Notes: a model not told the origin generated them from the sequence alone. Numbered from the stretch's first letter, positions 46,406 to 54,868 are shown. The stretch is DNA of 64,000 bases from Halobacteriales archaeon QS_4_69_225 (GCA_003020965.1 PXRL01000012.1:103888-167887), one strand, 5' to 3'. Numbers and translations are program-made.

Positions 46406-47601
46406 TACAGGTCCTCCTCGGCGGCGGCCTCGAACGCCGCCAGACAGCGGTCGAGGTCGGCGTCGGTGTGGGTCGCCTGCGGCGCCAGCCGAATCCGGCT
46501 CGTCCCCTCGGGGACGGTCGGCGGCCGGATGGCCGGCGCGACGACGCCCGCCTCGCGGAGCCGCTCCTCGAGGGCGAGCGCCTCGGCGCGGTCGCCGACG
46601 ACGACCGGCAGGACGTGCGTGTCGCCCCAGACGTCGTAGCCGAGCGCCTCGAGACCGTCTCGGAGTCGGTCGACGTTCTCCCACAGCGGCTCGCGCCGGT
46701 CGGGCGCGAGCTCCAGCGCCCGCTCGGCGGCGGCGGCCGCCGGCGGCGCCAGCCCTGTCGAGAAGACGAACGACCGGGCGGCGTTCAGCAGGTGCTCGAT
46801 CAGCGGCTCGGCGCCGGCGACGAAGCCGCCCTGTGCGCCCAGCGCCTTCGACAGCGTGCCGAGCTGGACGTCGACGCGGCTTGCGAGGCCGCGCTCGCCG
46901 ACGACGCCGCCGTCGTAGACGCCGGTGGCGTGGGCTTCGTCGACCAGCAGCCACGCGCCGAACCGTTCGGCGACGTCGCAGATCGCCGACAGCGGCGCGA
47001 CGTCGCCGTCCATCGAGAACACCGAGTCCGTGACGACGAGCCACGACTCCTCGGCGACGCCGGCGGCCCGCCGCTCCATCGCCGCCGCGAGGTCGTCGAC
47101 GTCGCAGTGGTCGTACACCTCGACGTCGGCGTCGGACAGCCGCGCGCCGTCGACGATGCTGGCGTGATTCAGCTCGTCGGAGAAGATGACGTCCGGCGAC
47201 AGCGCCGTGATGGTGCCGACGTTGGCCGCGTAACCGGAGGAGAAGGCCAGCGCCCGCTCGGTGCCCTTCTCGGCGGCGAGCCGCCGCTCCAGCGACCGGT
47301 GGACGGGCGTGTCGCCGACGACGAGCCGGGAGGCGCCGGCGCCGGTACCGACCTCGCGGGCCGCGCGGGCGGCGGCGTCGGCCACCCGCTCGTCGCCGGC
47401 CAGCCCGAGGTAGTTGTTGGCCGCGAGGACGACCCGTTCGTCGCCGAAGGCCGGCGGGTCGCCGCCGGGGTCGTCGGCCGTCCGGGCGCGGGCGGCGACG
47501 GCGTCGACGGGGTCGAGGCTGCGCCGCAGGCCCGCCTGCTCCCGCTCGGCGAGCCGCGTTTCGAGGTCGAAGCCGCGGTCGCCGCCGCGTTGCAGCGACA
47601 T
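46405..47601 (-). CDS. bioF: 8-amino-7-oxononanoate synthase
   Basis: A 398-residue PLP enzyme joining a pimeloyl thioester with alanine in biotin synthesis. The PLP-binding Lys252 is in GTLSKALGAQGGFVAG, Asp221 in WLLVDEAHATGVYDGG pairs with the cofactor, and SGYAANVGTITAL and HASIVDGARLS complete the alpha-oxoamine synthase pattern. The sister enzyme glycine C-acetyltransferase is similar, but the placement between bioU and bioD decides the call. It starts four bases after the bioU stop. Confidence 0.92.
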   Translation of the reverse strand: MSLQRGGDRGFDLETRLAEREQAGLRRSLDPVDAVAARARTADDPGGDPPAFGDERVVLAANNYLGLAGDERVADAAARAAREVGTGAGASRLVVGDTPVHRSLERRLAAEKGTERALAFSSGYAANVGTITALSPDVIFSDELNHASIVDGARLSDADVEVYDHCDVDDLAAAMERRAAGVAEESWLVVTDSVFSMDGDVAPLSAICDVAERFGAWLLVDEAHATGVYDGGVVGERGLASRVDVQLGTLSKALGAQGGFVAGAEPLIEHLLNAARSFVFSTGLAPPAAAAAERALELAPDRREPLWENVDRLRDGLEALGYDVWGDTHVLPVVVGDRAEALALEERLREAGVVAPAIRPPTVPEGTSRIRLAPQATHTDADLDRCLAAFEAAAEEDL

Positions 47602-47605
47602 CGGA

Positions 47606-48685
47606 TCAGAACCCGGGCATCAGGTCGGCGGGGCCGAAGACGCCGTACTCGCCGGCGCGGTTCCGTTGGACGCCGGTCTTCAGGTAGCCCAGCGCCGGCC
47701 CGTTGACGTTGGCCGCCATGCTGATGTCGTCGTCGAGCTGGAACGTGTTCGTCCCGCGTTCGCCGTCGAAGGTCCGGCCGGTCACCGCGACGGTCGTCGT
47801 CGTCGGCTTCTCGTCGGAGCGGACGTCTAGGATTCCGCCGACGGTGACGTCGTCGGCGTCGCAGATGCCGGCCCGTTCCAGCAGGACGTCGTCGGCGTGC
47901 TCCATGTCGGTGAACTCGATGCGGCCGTCGTGTTCCTCGACGATGGCCTCGATCTCCTCGTCGGTGAGGTCCCGGGCCCTTTCGATGTCGTAGCCGTCGA
48001 GGTGGGCGATGTCCTCGCGGACGGTGCCGCGGTTGTCCTCGTAGCCGGACTTCAGGCCGACGCCCCACCAGATGTCGACGGACTCGACCTCGACGAACGA
48101 CTGGGCGGCCAGCGCCGCCGCGCCGGTCAGAAAGCCCGGCGTGGCGCCGGCGCCGCAGACGAACGTGATTCCGGACTCCTCGAAGGTCGCCGCCCGGTCG
48201 TCGAGGATGTCGATGACGCGGGAGCGCTTGAGCACGTCCACGAGGACGCCCTCGTAGTCGGCCTCGGCGAACCGCTCGCCGACCCGCGGAATGAAGTCGT
48301 GTTCGAGGTTCGGCAGCGCGACGAGGACGGCGTCGATAGCGTCGGACTCGGCAATTATGTCGTCGATGGGCGTCTCGGTGGGGTCGGCCTGCGCCGAGGC
48401 GGCCACGCCCTGCATCTCGCCGCTCTGTTTGACCGCCGTCGCTCCGCCGTCGGGTCGCGGGTCGGCATCCTCCCCGCTCGCGTCTGAGGCCGCTCCGGCC
48501 TCGCTCGCGATGTTGCCCTCCGTCGCCGCCAGCAGTTCGTCCACGTCGAGGCCGTCGTGGTCGACGGCCACGCCGTTACGGTCGCAAGCGGCGACCGGCG
48601 TCAGGTCGTCCTTTGACGTGGAGTACTCGAGCGCTCGTCGTCCGATACCGCCGGTTCCGAGAACTGCGAAGTCGATGTTATTCAT
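47606..48685 (-). CDS. bioU: BioU-like (S)-8-amino-7-oxononanoate-converting suicide enzyme
   Basis: A 359-residue Rossmann-fold protein often annotated as saccharopine-dehydrogenase-like (NAD(P) motif VLGTGGIGRRALEY). Its place between bioB and bioF, in an operon without bioA, points to BioU, which uses its own lysine amino group and NAD(P)H to make 7,8-diaminononanoate. The candidate lysine is Lys153 in LVDVLKRSRVIDI, by position after the Rossmann half; this is inference. A hydrophilic insert at about residues 60-104 (SEAGAASDASGEDADPRPDG) is low-complexity. Conserved-looking blocks are FVCGAGATPGFLTGAA and WWGVGLKSGYEDNRGTVRED. Confidence 0.75.
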   Translation of the reverse strand: MNNIDFAVLGTGGIGRRALEYSTSKDDLTPVAACDRNGVAVDHDGLDVDELLAATEGNIASEAGAASDASGEDADPRPDGGATAVKQSGEMQGVAASAQADPTETPIDDIIAESDAIDAVLVALPNLEHDFIPRVGERFAEADYEGVLVDVLKRSRVIDILDDRAATFEESGITFVCGAGATPGFLTGAAALAAQSFVEVESVDIWWGVGLKSGYEDNRGTVREDIAHLDGYDIERARDLTDEEIEAIVEEHDGRIEFTDMEHADDVLLERAGICDADDVTVGGILDVRSDEKPTTTTVAVTGRTFDGERGTNTFQLDDDISMAANVNGPALGYLKTGVQRNRAGEYGVFGPADLMPGF

Positions 48686-48698
48686 TGTCGTGTGTCTG

Positions 48699-49811
48699 TC
48701 AGTCGTCGAGTTCGGTGCTCGCGTTGCTCGTCGCGGTGCCGACGGCGGTGTCGGGCGCGGGGTCCTGGTGTCCGTCCCGTACCTCCTCGGGGTCGAAGTC
48801 GTTGACCTCGCGGTTCGGCTCCAGGCCGGCCCGTCGCATGATCTCGATGTCGTCGCCGGGGTCCTGGCCCTCGGTGGTGAGGTAGTCGCCGGTGAGGATG
48901 CCGTCGGCGCCGGCCTCGAAGGGGAGGTGCTGTTCGTCGGGCGCGAGGTTGACCTCGCGGCCGCCGGTCAGCCGGACCCGCGTCTCGGGGTGCAGGAAGC
49001 GGTAGACCGCGATGGTCTTCAACAGCGCCGGCTTCGAGATGTCGGCGTGGTCGCGGTCGCCCAGCGGCGTGCCCGCGACCGGGTTGAGGACGTTCACCGG
49101 CAGCGAGGAGACGCCGATCTCCTGGAGTTCGATTGCGGCGTCGACGCGGTCGGCCGGCGACTCGCCCATCCCGAGGATGACGCCGGCACAGAGGTCCATC
49201 CCGACGGCCTTCGCCCGCCGCAGCGTCTTCAGCCGGTCCTCGAAGGAGTGGGTGCCGACGACCTCCGGGAAGTACCGCCGGGAGGTCTCGATGTTGTGGT
49301 TGTAGTGGTTCAGCCCCTCCGCGGCGAGGATTTCCGCCTCCGTCTCGGTCAACAGCCCGAGGGAGGCGTCGACCTCGACGTCGGTCTCGTCGCGCACCAG
49401 CCGAATGGCCCGGACGATGTCGTCCCACTCGTCGGGGCGGTGCTCCCTGGAGACGCCCTTCTCGGCGACGACGATGCCGAACCGCTGGGCACCGTCGCGC
49501 TCGGCGCGTCTTGCGGCCTCCAGGACCTTCTCGGGGCCGAGGAAGCCGTAGGTGTCGATGCCGGTATCGAAGTGCGCCGACTGCGCGCAGAAGCCGCAGT
49601 CCTCCGCGCAGTCGCCCGCCTTCGCGTTGACGATGCTACAGGCGTCGACGGCCCCGTCGGAGAACTCCCGCCGGACCAGGTCGGCGCCGGCCGACAGCGG
49701 CTCGACCGGCTGCGCCAGCAGCGCGAGCCCGTCGGTCCTGTCGAGCCGCTCGCCGTCGAGAACCCGCCGGACCGCGTCGTCGACCGTTCGGTTGCCCGTC
49801 TCGTAAACCAC
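48699..49811 (-). CDS. bioB: Biotin synthase (radical SAM)
   Basis: A 370-residue radical SAM enzyme inserting sulfur into dethiobiotin. The 4Fe-4S motif CxxxCxxC is Cys68, Cys72, Cys75 in GDCAEDCGFCAQSAHF. Further family blocks are GLNHYNHNIETSRRYF, GVILGMGESPADRVDAAIEL and NVLNPVAGTPLGD, and the Arg in RVRLTGGREVNLAP supports the 2Fe-2S cluster. The GTG start at 49,811 follows a TATA element GTTTTATA (about 49,836-49,843) by about 28 bases, so the operon is probably leaderless. The acidic C-terminal tail is haloarchaea-typical. Confidence 0.95.
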   Translation of the reverse strand: MVYETGNRTVDDAVRRVLDGERLDRTDGLALLAQPVEPLSAGADLVRREFSDGAVDACSIVNAKAGDCAEDCGFCAQSAHFDTGIDTYGFLGPEKVLEAARRAERDGAQRFGIVVAEKGVSREHRPDEWDDIVRAIRLVRDETDVEVDASLGLLTETEAEILAAEGLNHYNHNIETSRRYFPEVVGTHSFEDRLKTLRRAKAVGMDLCAGVILGMGESPADRVDAAIELQEIGVSSLPVNVLNPVAGTPLGDRDHADISKPALLKTIAVYRFLHPETRVRLTGGREVNLAPDEQHLPFEAGADGILTGDYLTTEGQDPGDDIEIMRRAGLEPNREVNDFDPEEVRDGHQDPAPDTAVGTATSNASTELDD

Positions 49812-49958
49812 TCTAGCTCGGGCAGTTTACAGGAGTATAAAACTACCGGGCGGCTTCGCAATGACTACTGCGAGCTGCTACCGCCCGGTGCCGGGCGACC
49901 CGGTCACTCAGCGTCGGTGCGGCTCCGCTTTCGTCGTGCCGAAACTCGCCGCTCGGTA

Positions 49959-50348
49959 TCAGGCGTGGGCCTCGACCGCCTCGACGAGCGTCTCCTCGTC
50001 CTGGACGCCGACCATCCGGTCTTCGGGCTCGCCGTCGACGAACAGATACAGCGTGGGGACGCCCTGGACCTGGTATCGGGCGGCGAGTTCTTGGTGAGCG
50101 TCGATGTCCACCTTGGCGACGGCCGCGGGTGTCGACGCGGCGACCGACTCGACGGTCGGCTCGAGCATCTTGCAGGGGCCACACCAGTCGGCGTAGAAGT
50201 CCGCGAGCACGACGTCGTGGTCGGACAGCAGCTCCTCGAGGTGGTCGCCGCCCTCGACGTGGACGGGCTCGTCGGGCGTCCCCGCCTGGCTGCGGAGCTG
50301 CTCTTTCTTCTGCTCGCGGATGTCCTCGATGTCTTCTGCGTCGCTCAT
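49959..50348 (-). CDS. trxA: Thioredoxin
   Basis: A 129-residue thioredoxin with an extra 30-residue N-terminal helix (MSDAEDIEDIREQKKEQLRS). The active site is WCGPC (Cys56, Cys59) in LADFYADWCGPCKMLEP, and the cis-Pro lies in QVQGVPTLYLFVDGE. It reduces cytoplasmic disulfides. A TATA-like AATTAATC element about 25 bases before the ATG suggests a leaderless transcript. It stands alone between the biotin operon and the PRC-barrel gene. Confidence 0.92.
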   Translation of the reverse strand: MSDAEDIEDIREQKKEQLRSQAGTPDEPVHVEGGDHLEELLSDHDVVLADFYADWCGPCKMLEPTVESVAASTPAAVAKVDIDAHQELAARYQVQGVPTLYLFVDGEPEDRMVGVQDEETLVEAVEAHA

Positions 50349-50489
50349 GCCGAACGGTAGGTCGAGACCCGATTAATTCCTTCGGGGAACTGTGCGGGCC
50401 GCACAGAGGGCGAGCCGACGGGCCGCGGGCCGGCCGGCGGGTCGGCAGCCACCGCCAACAGTTAAGGGGACCCGACTCGACCGGCCGCT

Positions 50490-50768
50490 ATGGAGCCAGA
50501 GCCCGCCCCTCAGGAGATCACGTCGCTCGTCGGCCGGGAAGTCTACTCGAACAACGGCGTGTTCGTCGGCGAGGTCGAGGACCTCCGGCTGGACATGACC
50601 GACGAGCGCGTCACCGGCCTGGCGCTCGGGCAGATCAACCGCGACCTCTTCGACGATCGCCTCGAGGGCGCAAACGGCGTACTGCTGCCGTACCGCTGGG
50701 TCCGGGCCGTCGGCGACGTCGTCCTCGTCAACGACGCCGTCGAGCAGCTGAAAACGGCCGACGATTAG
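50490..50768 (+). CDS. PRC-barrel domain protein, CdpB-like
   Basis: A 92-residue PRC-barrel protein: LVGREVYSNNGVFVGEVEDL, ERVTGLALGQINRDLF and VLLPYRWVRAVGDVVLVNDA. In Haloferax, PRC-barrel proteins with this sequence pattern (CdpB1/CdpB2) connect cell-division factors. The resemblance is from memory, so the division role is inferred. An AGTTAAG element about 27 bases upstream fits a leaderless start. The end overlaps the convergent DHH gene by four bases. Confidence 0.82.
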   Translation: MEPEPAPQEITSLVGREVYSNNGVFVGEVEDLRLDMTDERVTGLALGQINRDLFDDRLEGANGVLLPYRWVRAVGDVVLVNDAVEQLKTADD

Positions 50769-52219
50769 CCGCCGTTGGAGCCGTCGCCGCTGCCGCTGTC
50801 GAGGCCCATCGCCTCGAACAGTTTCGCCCTGACGGCCTCCTCGGTCAACTCCAGCAGCGTCTCCCTGTTGTTGCCGGCGACCTCCAGCCCGGTGAAGATA
50901 CCCAGCGGGATCTCCGCGGAGGCGTCCGTCGAGTGGCCCACCACCCCGCCGACGTCCTCGAAGGCGTCCTGGAGGACGCTGCCGATGTTCATCCGGATGT
51001 CCTTCGAGCGGGCCGCCAGGTAGATGGTGTCGTCGGCGATGGCGAACACCGCCGAGGTGGTGATACCTTCGAGGTTGAGGAGGTGCTGGGCGGCCTGCGA
51101 GAGGGCGTCGCGGTCGCGGATGAACCCGGCGTTCGACACCAGGTGCGACCCCCTCACCTCGCGGTTCCGGATGGCCTCCGCCAACACGTCCAGCGTCTCG
51201 GGGCTCATCGACGGCGACTCGACCTGCTCGAGGGTGTCGTGGTCGGCGAACGGGTAGAGGTACGCCGCCGCCGTCAGGTCCGCCGGCGTGGTGTCCCGCT
51301 TGAAATCCAGCGTCTCCGCCCGGATGCCGTACAGCAGCGCCGTCGCCACCGCCTCCGGCAGGCTGAGGTCGAACTCCTGGACGTACTTGGTGAGGATGGT
51401 CGACGTCGAGGAGACGTTCGGTCGGACGTCGGTGAACGTCGCGCTGTAGTCGACCTCCGGCTCGAAGTGGTCGATGAAGACGTCGACGTCGACGTCGACG
51501 ACGGGGTCGGAGGCCTTCGCGCAGTCGACCAGCGCGAGGGTGTCGTAGTCGTCGAGGTCGACGTCGCCGAGCGACGACAGCTCGATGCCGAGTAGGTTGA
51601 CGAACGCGCGGTTTTCCTGGTGGCCGATCTCGCCCTCGTAGAGGATGTCGGCCTCGACCTCGTTGGCCTCGGCGATGGCCTGCAGCGCGACGGCGGAGGC
51701 GATGGAGTCCGGCCCCGGCGAGCGGTGGGCGAGAACGGCCAGCCGCTCGCCGTCGCCGATGACCGCCGCGAGCCGCTCGGCCCGGTGTTCGAGTTCGCCC
51801 TGCTCCAGCGCCCGCAGCGCCGAGTCGGCGATCACCGCCGAGGGGTTGATAACGACGTCGGCGCCGACCTCCCGCAGCTCGTCGGCCGTGACCGGGTCCG
51901 ACGCCCGGGCGACGATGAACTTCTCGTCGCTCGCCGCGCGGATGCTCTCGACGGCCACGCGGTTGGCCTCGACGTCCGACGAGAGAATGAGCACGACGTC
52001 GCGGTCGGCGACGGCCTCGACGACCGCTCTGTTGCGGATGTCGGCGGTCCGGGCGTCGAGGTCCTGGTCCCGCAGCGCCTCGACCCGCCCCTCGTCGCGG
52101 TCCAGGATGAGTACGTTCTTGTCGACCGTCACCAACTCCTCGGCGACGGCATGACCGACGCTGCCGCAGCCGAGGATGGCGTACGACGACATCGACGTCA
52201 TGGAAACGGCCCCGTTCAT
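50765..52219 (-). CDS. TrkA-N plus DHH-family phosphoesterase fusion
   Basis: A 484-residue protein. The N-terminal Rossmann domain (SYAILGCGSVGHAVAEELV) resembles TrkA-N/RCK nucleotide-sensing domains. From about residue 150 a DHH/DHHA1 phosphoesterase follows: LAVLAHRSPGPDSIASAVAL, LALVDCAKASDP, DVFIDHFEPEVD and a DHHA1-like GGVVGHSTDASAEI. The classical DHH triad appears as His-Pro/Asp and Asp-His variants. Such fusions may cleave cyclic dinucleotides or nanoRNA and sense a nucleotide. The start at 52,219 is supported by an AATTAAGT element 24-31 bases upstream; MSSYAILG at 52,192 is an alternative. Confidence 0.85.
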   Translation of the reverse strand: MNGAVSMTSMSSYAILGCGSVGHAVAEELVTVDKNVLILDRDEGRVEALRDQDLDARTADIRNRAVVEAVADRDVVLILSSDVEANRVAVESIRAASDEKFIVARASDPVTADELREVGADVVINPSAVIADSALRALEQGELEHRAERLAAVIGDGERLAVLAHRSPGPDSIASAVALQAIAEANEVEADILYEGEIGHQENRAFVNLLGIELSSLGDVDLDDYDTLALVDCAKASDPVVDVDVDVFIDHFEPEVDYSATFTDVRPNVSSTSTILTKYVQEFDLSLPEAVATALLYGIRAETLDFKRDTTPADLTAAAYLYPFADHDTLEQVESPSMSPETLDVLAEAIRNREVRGSHLVSNAGFIRDRDALSQAAQHLLNLEGITTSAVFAIADDTIYLAARSKDIRMNIGSVLQDAFEDVGGVVGHSTDASAEIPLGIFTGLEVAGNNRETLLELTEEAVRAKLFEAMGLDSGSGDGSNGG

Positions 52220-52343
52220 GATAGCCGTCCCGACGGCCGGGACGCACTTAATTGGCGCGTACTCTTTACGGCCGTGGGAGGCCGTCTCGTCGCCGTACGG
52301 GAACGCAACCTATTTACTGCGACCGCGGTTACACGGAGTCGCT

Positions 52344-52417
52344 GGGCCGATAGCTCAGTCAGGGAGAGCGACGGCCTCTTAAGCCGTCGGTCGGGGGTTC
52401 AAATCCCCCTCGGCCCG
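52344..52417 (+). tRNA. tRNA-Lys (anticodon CTT)
   Basis: A 74-base cloverleaf. The acceptor GGGCCGA pairs with TCGGCCC, the D-arm reads GCTCAGTCAGGGAGAGC, the anticodon stem ACGGC/GCCGT encloses loop CTCTTAA (anticodon CTT), and the T-arm is GGGGGTTCAAATCCCCC. The discriminator base is G and CCA is not encoded. The gene is intact. Its 3' end and downstream flank are duplicated 116 bases further on. Confidence 0.95.
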
Positions 52418-52429
52418 TGCAACGAGACG
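52396..52429 (+). repeat. tRNA-Lys 3'-end repeat, copy 1
   Basis: A 34-bp perfect direct repeat covering the T-arm, acceptor 3' strand and 12 bases of flank (GTGCAACGAGACG), identical to 52,512-52,545. Identity that continues past the tRNA into the flank means a duplication of the locus end or an attachment-site pair. Confidence 0.9.
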
Positions 52430-52465
52430 ACGAGCGCAGCGAGCCGTCGAGTGAACCGGCAGAGC

Positions 52466-52523
52466 GGGATTTGAAGCAGACCACGAGCGACCGGAGGAAG
52501 CGAGTGGGCGTGGTTCAAATCCC
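52466..52523. repeat. Inverted repeat built on the tRNA-Lys T-arm
   Basis: GGGATTTGAA-(GCAGA)-CCACG at 52,466-52,485 pairs with CGTGGTTCAAATCCC at 52,509-52,523, enclosing a purine-rich loop. The left arm is an antisense T-arm and the right arm is the start of the second tRNA-Lys 3' end. Confidence 0.7.
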
Positions 52524-52545
52524 CCTCGGCCCGTGCAACGAGACG
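52512..52545 (+). repeat. tRNA-Lys 3'-end repeat, copy 2
   Basis: A perfect copy of 52,396-52,429. Directly to its right the base composition falls toward AT (52,550-52,950), as if the boundary of acquired DNA lies here. Confidence 0.9.
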
Positions 52546-52675
52546 GTGAGTGAAAGATTCGGAGTTGTTTTCTCCACGGTAAACCTACTGCGGAAAACAC
52601 GAGGAGGTGTAGTACGATCCAGTGTGGGTTAGACCCAAACAGTCATACAAGATTCTGAAAATACGCATTTAATAG

Positions 52676-52948
52676 ATGAATTCAAGAAATTTGTGGACAA
52701 GAATCCCAATCAGGGTTCAAAACGTGAGTATAGCAGTTGCAGCCATAATCGGGGCTCACATACTCTACTCCACCGTCGTCGGGATACATTACAGCCGATG
52801 GCCAGCGTATCAGTTGGCCAGGGATACTACCAGATTTTTCGGTTGTAATAGTCTCGCTTGTGCCCCGATAGATGTTTTCCTAACACTGCTGTATCTGAGC
52901 TTTGCTGCCGTTGCATTAGCTTATATCATACAAAATGTCCGCAGGTAG
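52676..52948 (+). CDS. Small membrane protein in an AT-richer island
   Basis: A 90-residue protein, MNSRNLWTRIPIRVQNVSIA, with two clear membrane helices (VAAIIGAHILYSTVVGIHY and VFLTLLYLSFAAVALAYII) and two Cys in the loop between (FFGCNSLACAP). Codon use is unlike its neighbours: many A/T-ending codons, few Asp/Glu, and a basic end. It lies just right of the duplicated tRNA-Lys end and so is probably cargo of an integrated element. I do not recognise it. Confidence 0.65.
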   Translation: MNSRNLWTRIPIRVQNVSIAVAAIIGAHILYSTVVGIHYSRWPAYQLARDTTRFFGCNSLACAPIDVFLTLLYLSFAAVALAYIIQNVRR

Positions 52949-52971
52949 GTCGACTTCTAATACGCCCGGTT

Positions 52972-54450
52972 TCAGCTCTCCGGGCTGTAGTTCGGCGCCT
53001 CGTCGGTGATGACGACGTCGTGGGCGTGGCTTTCGGTCTGGCCGGCCGAGGAGACGCGGACGAACTCCGACCGTTCTTTGAATTCGGGGAGGGTCGCGGC
53101 GCCGACGTACCCCATCCCGGACTGCATGCCGCCGACGAGCTGGTGGAGTTCGGAGGCGAGCGACCCCTTGTACGGTTTGGCGGCTTCGACGCCCTCGGGG
53201 ACGAACTCCTCGCCGTCTTCCTCTTCCTTGAGGTAGCGTTCGCCGCCGCCGTCGTTCATAGCGCCGACGGACCCCATGCCGCGGTACTGCTTGTACCGTT
53301 TGCCGTTCATCGTGACGACCCGGCCGGGCGCCTCGTCGGTGCCGGCGAAGTACGACCCCAGCATGACGGCGTCGGCGCCGGCGGCGATGGCCTTGATGGC
53401 GTCGCCGGAGTACCGAACCCCGCCGTCGGCGATGACGGGCACGTCGTGTTCGACGGCGACGTCGGCCACCTCGGCGACGGCGGTGATCTGCGGCATGCCC
53501 GACCCGGAGACCACGCGGGTGGTGCAGATCGAGCCCGGGCCGATGCCGACCTTGATCCCGTCGGCGAAGTCGACGACGGCCTCGGCGGCCTCGCGGGTGC
53601 CGACGTTGCCGACGACGACGTCGGCCTCGACCTCGGCTTCGATGTCGCGGGCGGAGTCGATGACGTCGAGGTTGTGTGCGTGGGCGCAGTCGATGAACAG
53701 CACGTCGGCGCCGGCGTCGTCGGCGGCCCGCGCCCGGTCGGCTTCGAAGGGGCCGACGGCGGCACCGACGACCAACGACCCGTCGTCGTCGCGGGCGGCG
53801 TCGTCGTACTCCCGGCGGGCGAGGACGCCGGCCATCGTGATCAGTCCCGTCAGCCGGTCGTCGTCGTCGACAATGGGCACCCGCTCGATTTTGTGCTCGT
53901 ACATCAGCTCCAGCGCCTCCCGGGTGGTGACGTCCTCGCCGGCGGTGACGACCTCGTCCGTCATCGCCTCCCGGACCTCGTCGCGGTCGCCGACCTCGAG
54001 GTACGGCCGGATGTCGGTGCCGGAGATGATGCCGAGAACGGTGTTCTCGTCGCCGACGACGGGTGCCCCGGAGACGCCCTTCCGCTCCATCATCGCGTCG
54101 ACCTCCCGGACCGTCTGCCCGGGGTCGGCCGTCACGACGTCGCGGATGATGAGCTCGTCGGCCCGCTTTATCTCCTCGATCTGTGCGGTCATCTCCTCGA
54201 CGTTCATGTTGCGGTGGAGGACGCCGAGCCCGCCCTGTCGGGCCATCTCGATCGCCAGTTCGGCCTCGGTGACGGTGTCCATCGCCGCCGACAGTACCGG
54301 GATGCTGAGGGTGACGTTCCGCGAGACACGGGTCGTCATGTCCGCCTCGTCGGGTTCGACGCGGCTCTCCTTCGGCCGGAGCAGTACGTCGTCGAACGTC
54401 AGCGCCTCGGGGACACGCAGCTTCTCCGAGAACGGATCGTCGCTCGCCAT
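52972..54450 (-). CDS. guaB: IMP dehydrogenase
   Basis: A 492-residue enzyme oxidising IMP to XMP, the first committed step to GMP. The catalytic Cys lies in GIGPGSICTTRVVSGSGMPQ. The phosphate loop is GGVRYSGDAIKAIAAGADAV, and the flap RGMGSVGAMNDGGGERY is intact. Two CBS domains interrupt the barrel (residues about 95-205: DVVTADPGQTVREVDAMMER and DEVVTAGEDVTTREALELMY). The ATG at 54,450 (MASDDPFSEKLRVPEALTFD) is the family start. A longer frame to 54,840 is not coding. Confidence 0.96.
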   Translation of the reverse strand: MASDDPFSEKLRVPEALTFDDVLLRPKESRVEPDEADMTTRVSRNVTLSIPVLSAAMDTVTEAELAIEMARQGGLGVLHRNMNVEEMTAQIEEIKRADELIIRDVVTADPGQTVREVDAMMERKGVSGAPVVGDENTVLGIISGTDIRPYLEVGDRDEVREAMTDEVVTAGEDVTTREALELMYEHKIERVPIVDDDDRLTGLITMAGVLARREYDDAARDDDGSLVVGAAVGPFEADRARAADDAGADVLFIDCAHAHNLDVIDSARDIEAEVEADVVVGNVGTREAAEAVVDFADGIKVGIGPGSICTTRVVSGSGMPQITAVAEVADVAVEHDVPVIADGGVRYSGDAIKAIAAGADAVMLGSYFAGTDEAPGRVVTMNGKRYKQYRGMGSVGAMNDGGGERYLKEEEDGEEFVPEGVEAAKPYKGSLASELHQLVGGMQSGMGYVGAATLPEFKERSEFVRVSSAGQTESHAHDVVITDEAPNYSPES

Positions 54451-54676
54451 GTAAACGGTCGGACGGCCCGGCTCAAAAGCGTTGTGAGACCGGCCGTCGG
54501 GGGCACACGCCCGGTGGCACCGACACCGGAGATAAACGTTCGTTCGTATCGACGTGGATTTCCCGGACTGTTCTCGGCGCTTCCGCGACGCTCCCGCGGC
54601 GCTCCCGTGTGGTCGTTTGGCGCGTGAGGGACCGTTCCACGCAACACTTATGTTCTCGCTTGCCGCTTGTTCGTGT

Positions 54677-54865
54677 ATGGACTCCGCCAGTCCCATTGCG
54701 AAGCGCACTGCCGGTCGACAGGACTTCGTATCCGGTGCCATCTTTACACTCGCCAATGGGATGATCAAAGCGGAGAACGTCGCAACCCGATGGCTTTCCC
54801 TTCGACGCTCCAGAGGGTATCGCGACACCCACCGCCGCACCCACGGTGAGGGTCCCGCACCCTGA
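54677..54865 (+). CDS. Possible 62-residue basic small protein
   Basis: The frame reads MDSASPIAKRTAGRQDFVSG and continues AIFTLANGMIKAENVATRWL. A CACTTATG element at 54,645-54,652 lies 25-32 bases before the ATG, the usual leaderless spacing. The predicted product is basic, unusual for a haloarchaeon, and ends RRTHGEGPAP three bases before the DUF5794 gene. I know no family. The promoter and the position make it plausible. Confidence 0.45.
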   Translation: MDSASPIAKRTAGRQDFVSGAIFTLANGMIKAENVATRWLSLRRSRGYRDTHRRTHGEGPAP

Positions 54866-54868
54866 CGT

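Noticed and set aside
49819..49842. BirA-type operator before bioB
   Set aside because: AGTTTAC...GTATAAAACT is only an imperfect inverted repeat overlapping the TATA box; too weak to call.
54554..54840. N-terminal extension of guaB to 54,840
   Set aside because: The extension is unlike any IMP dehydrogenase, and MASDDPFSEKL at 54,450 is the family start.
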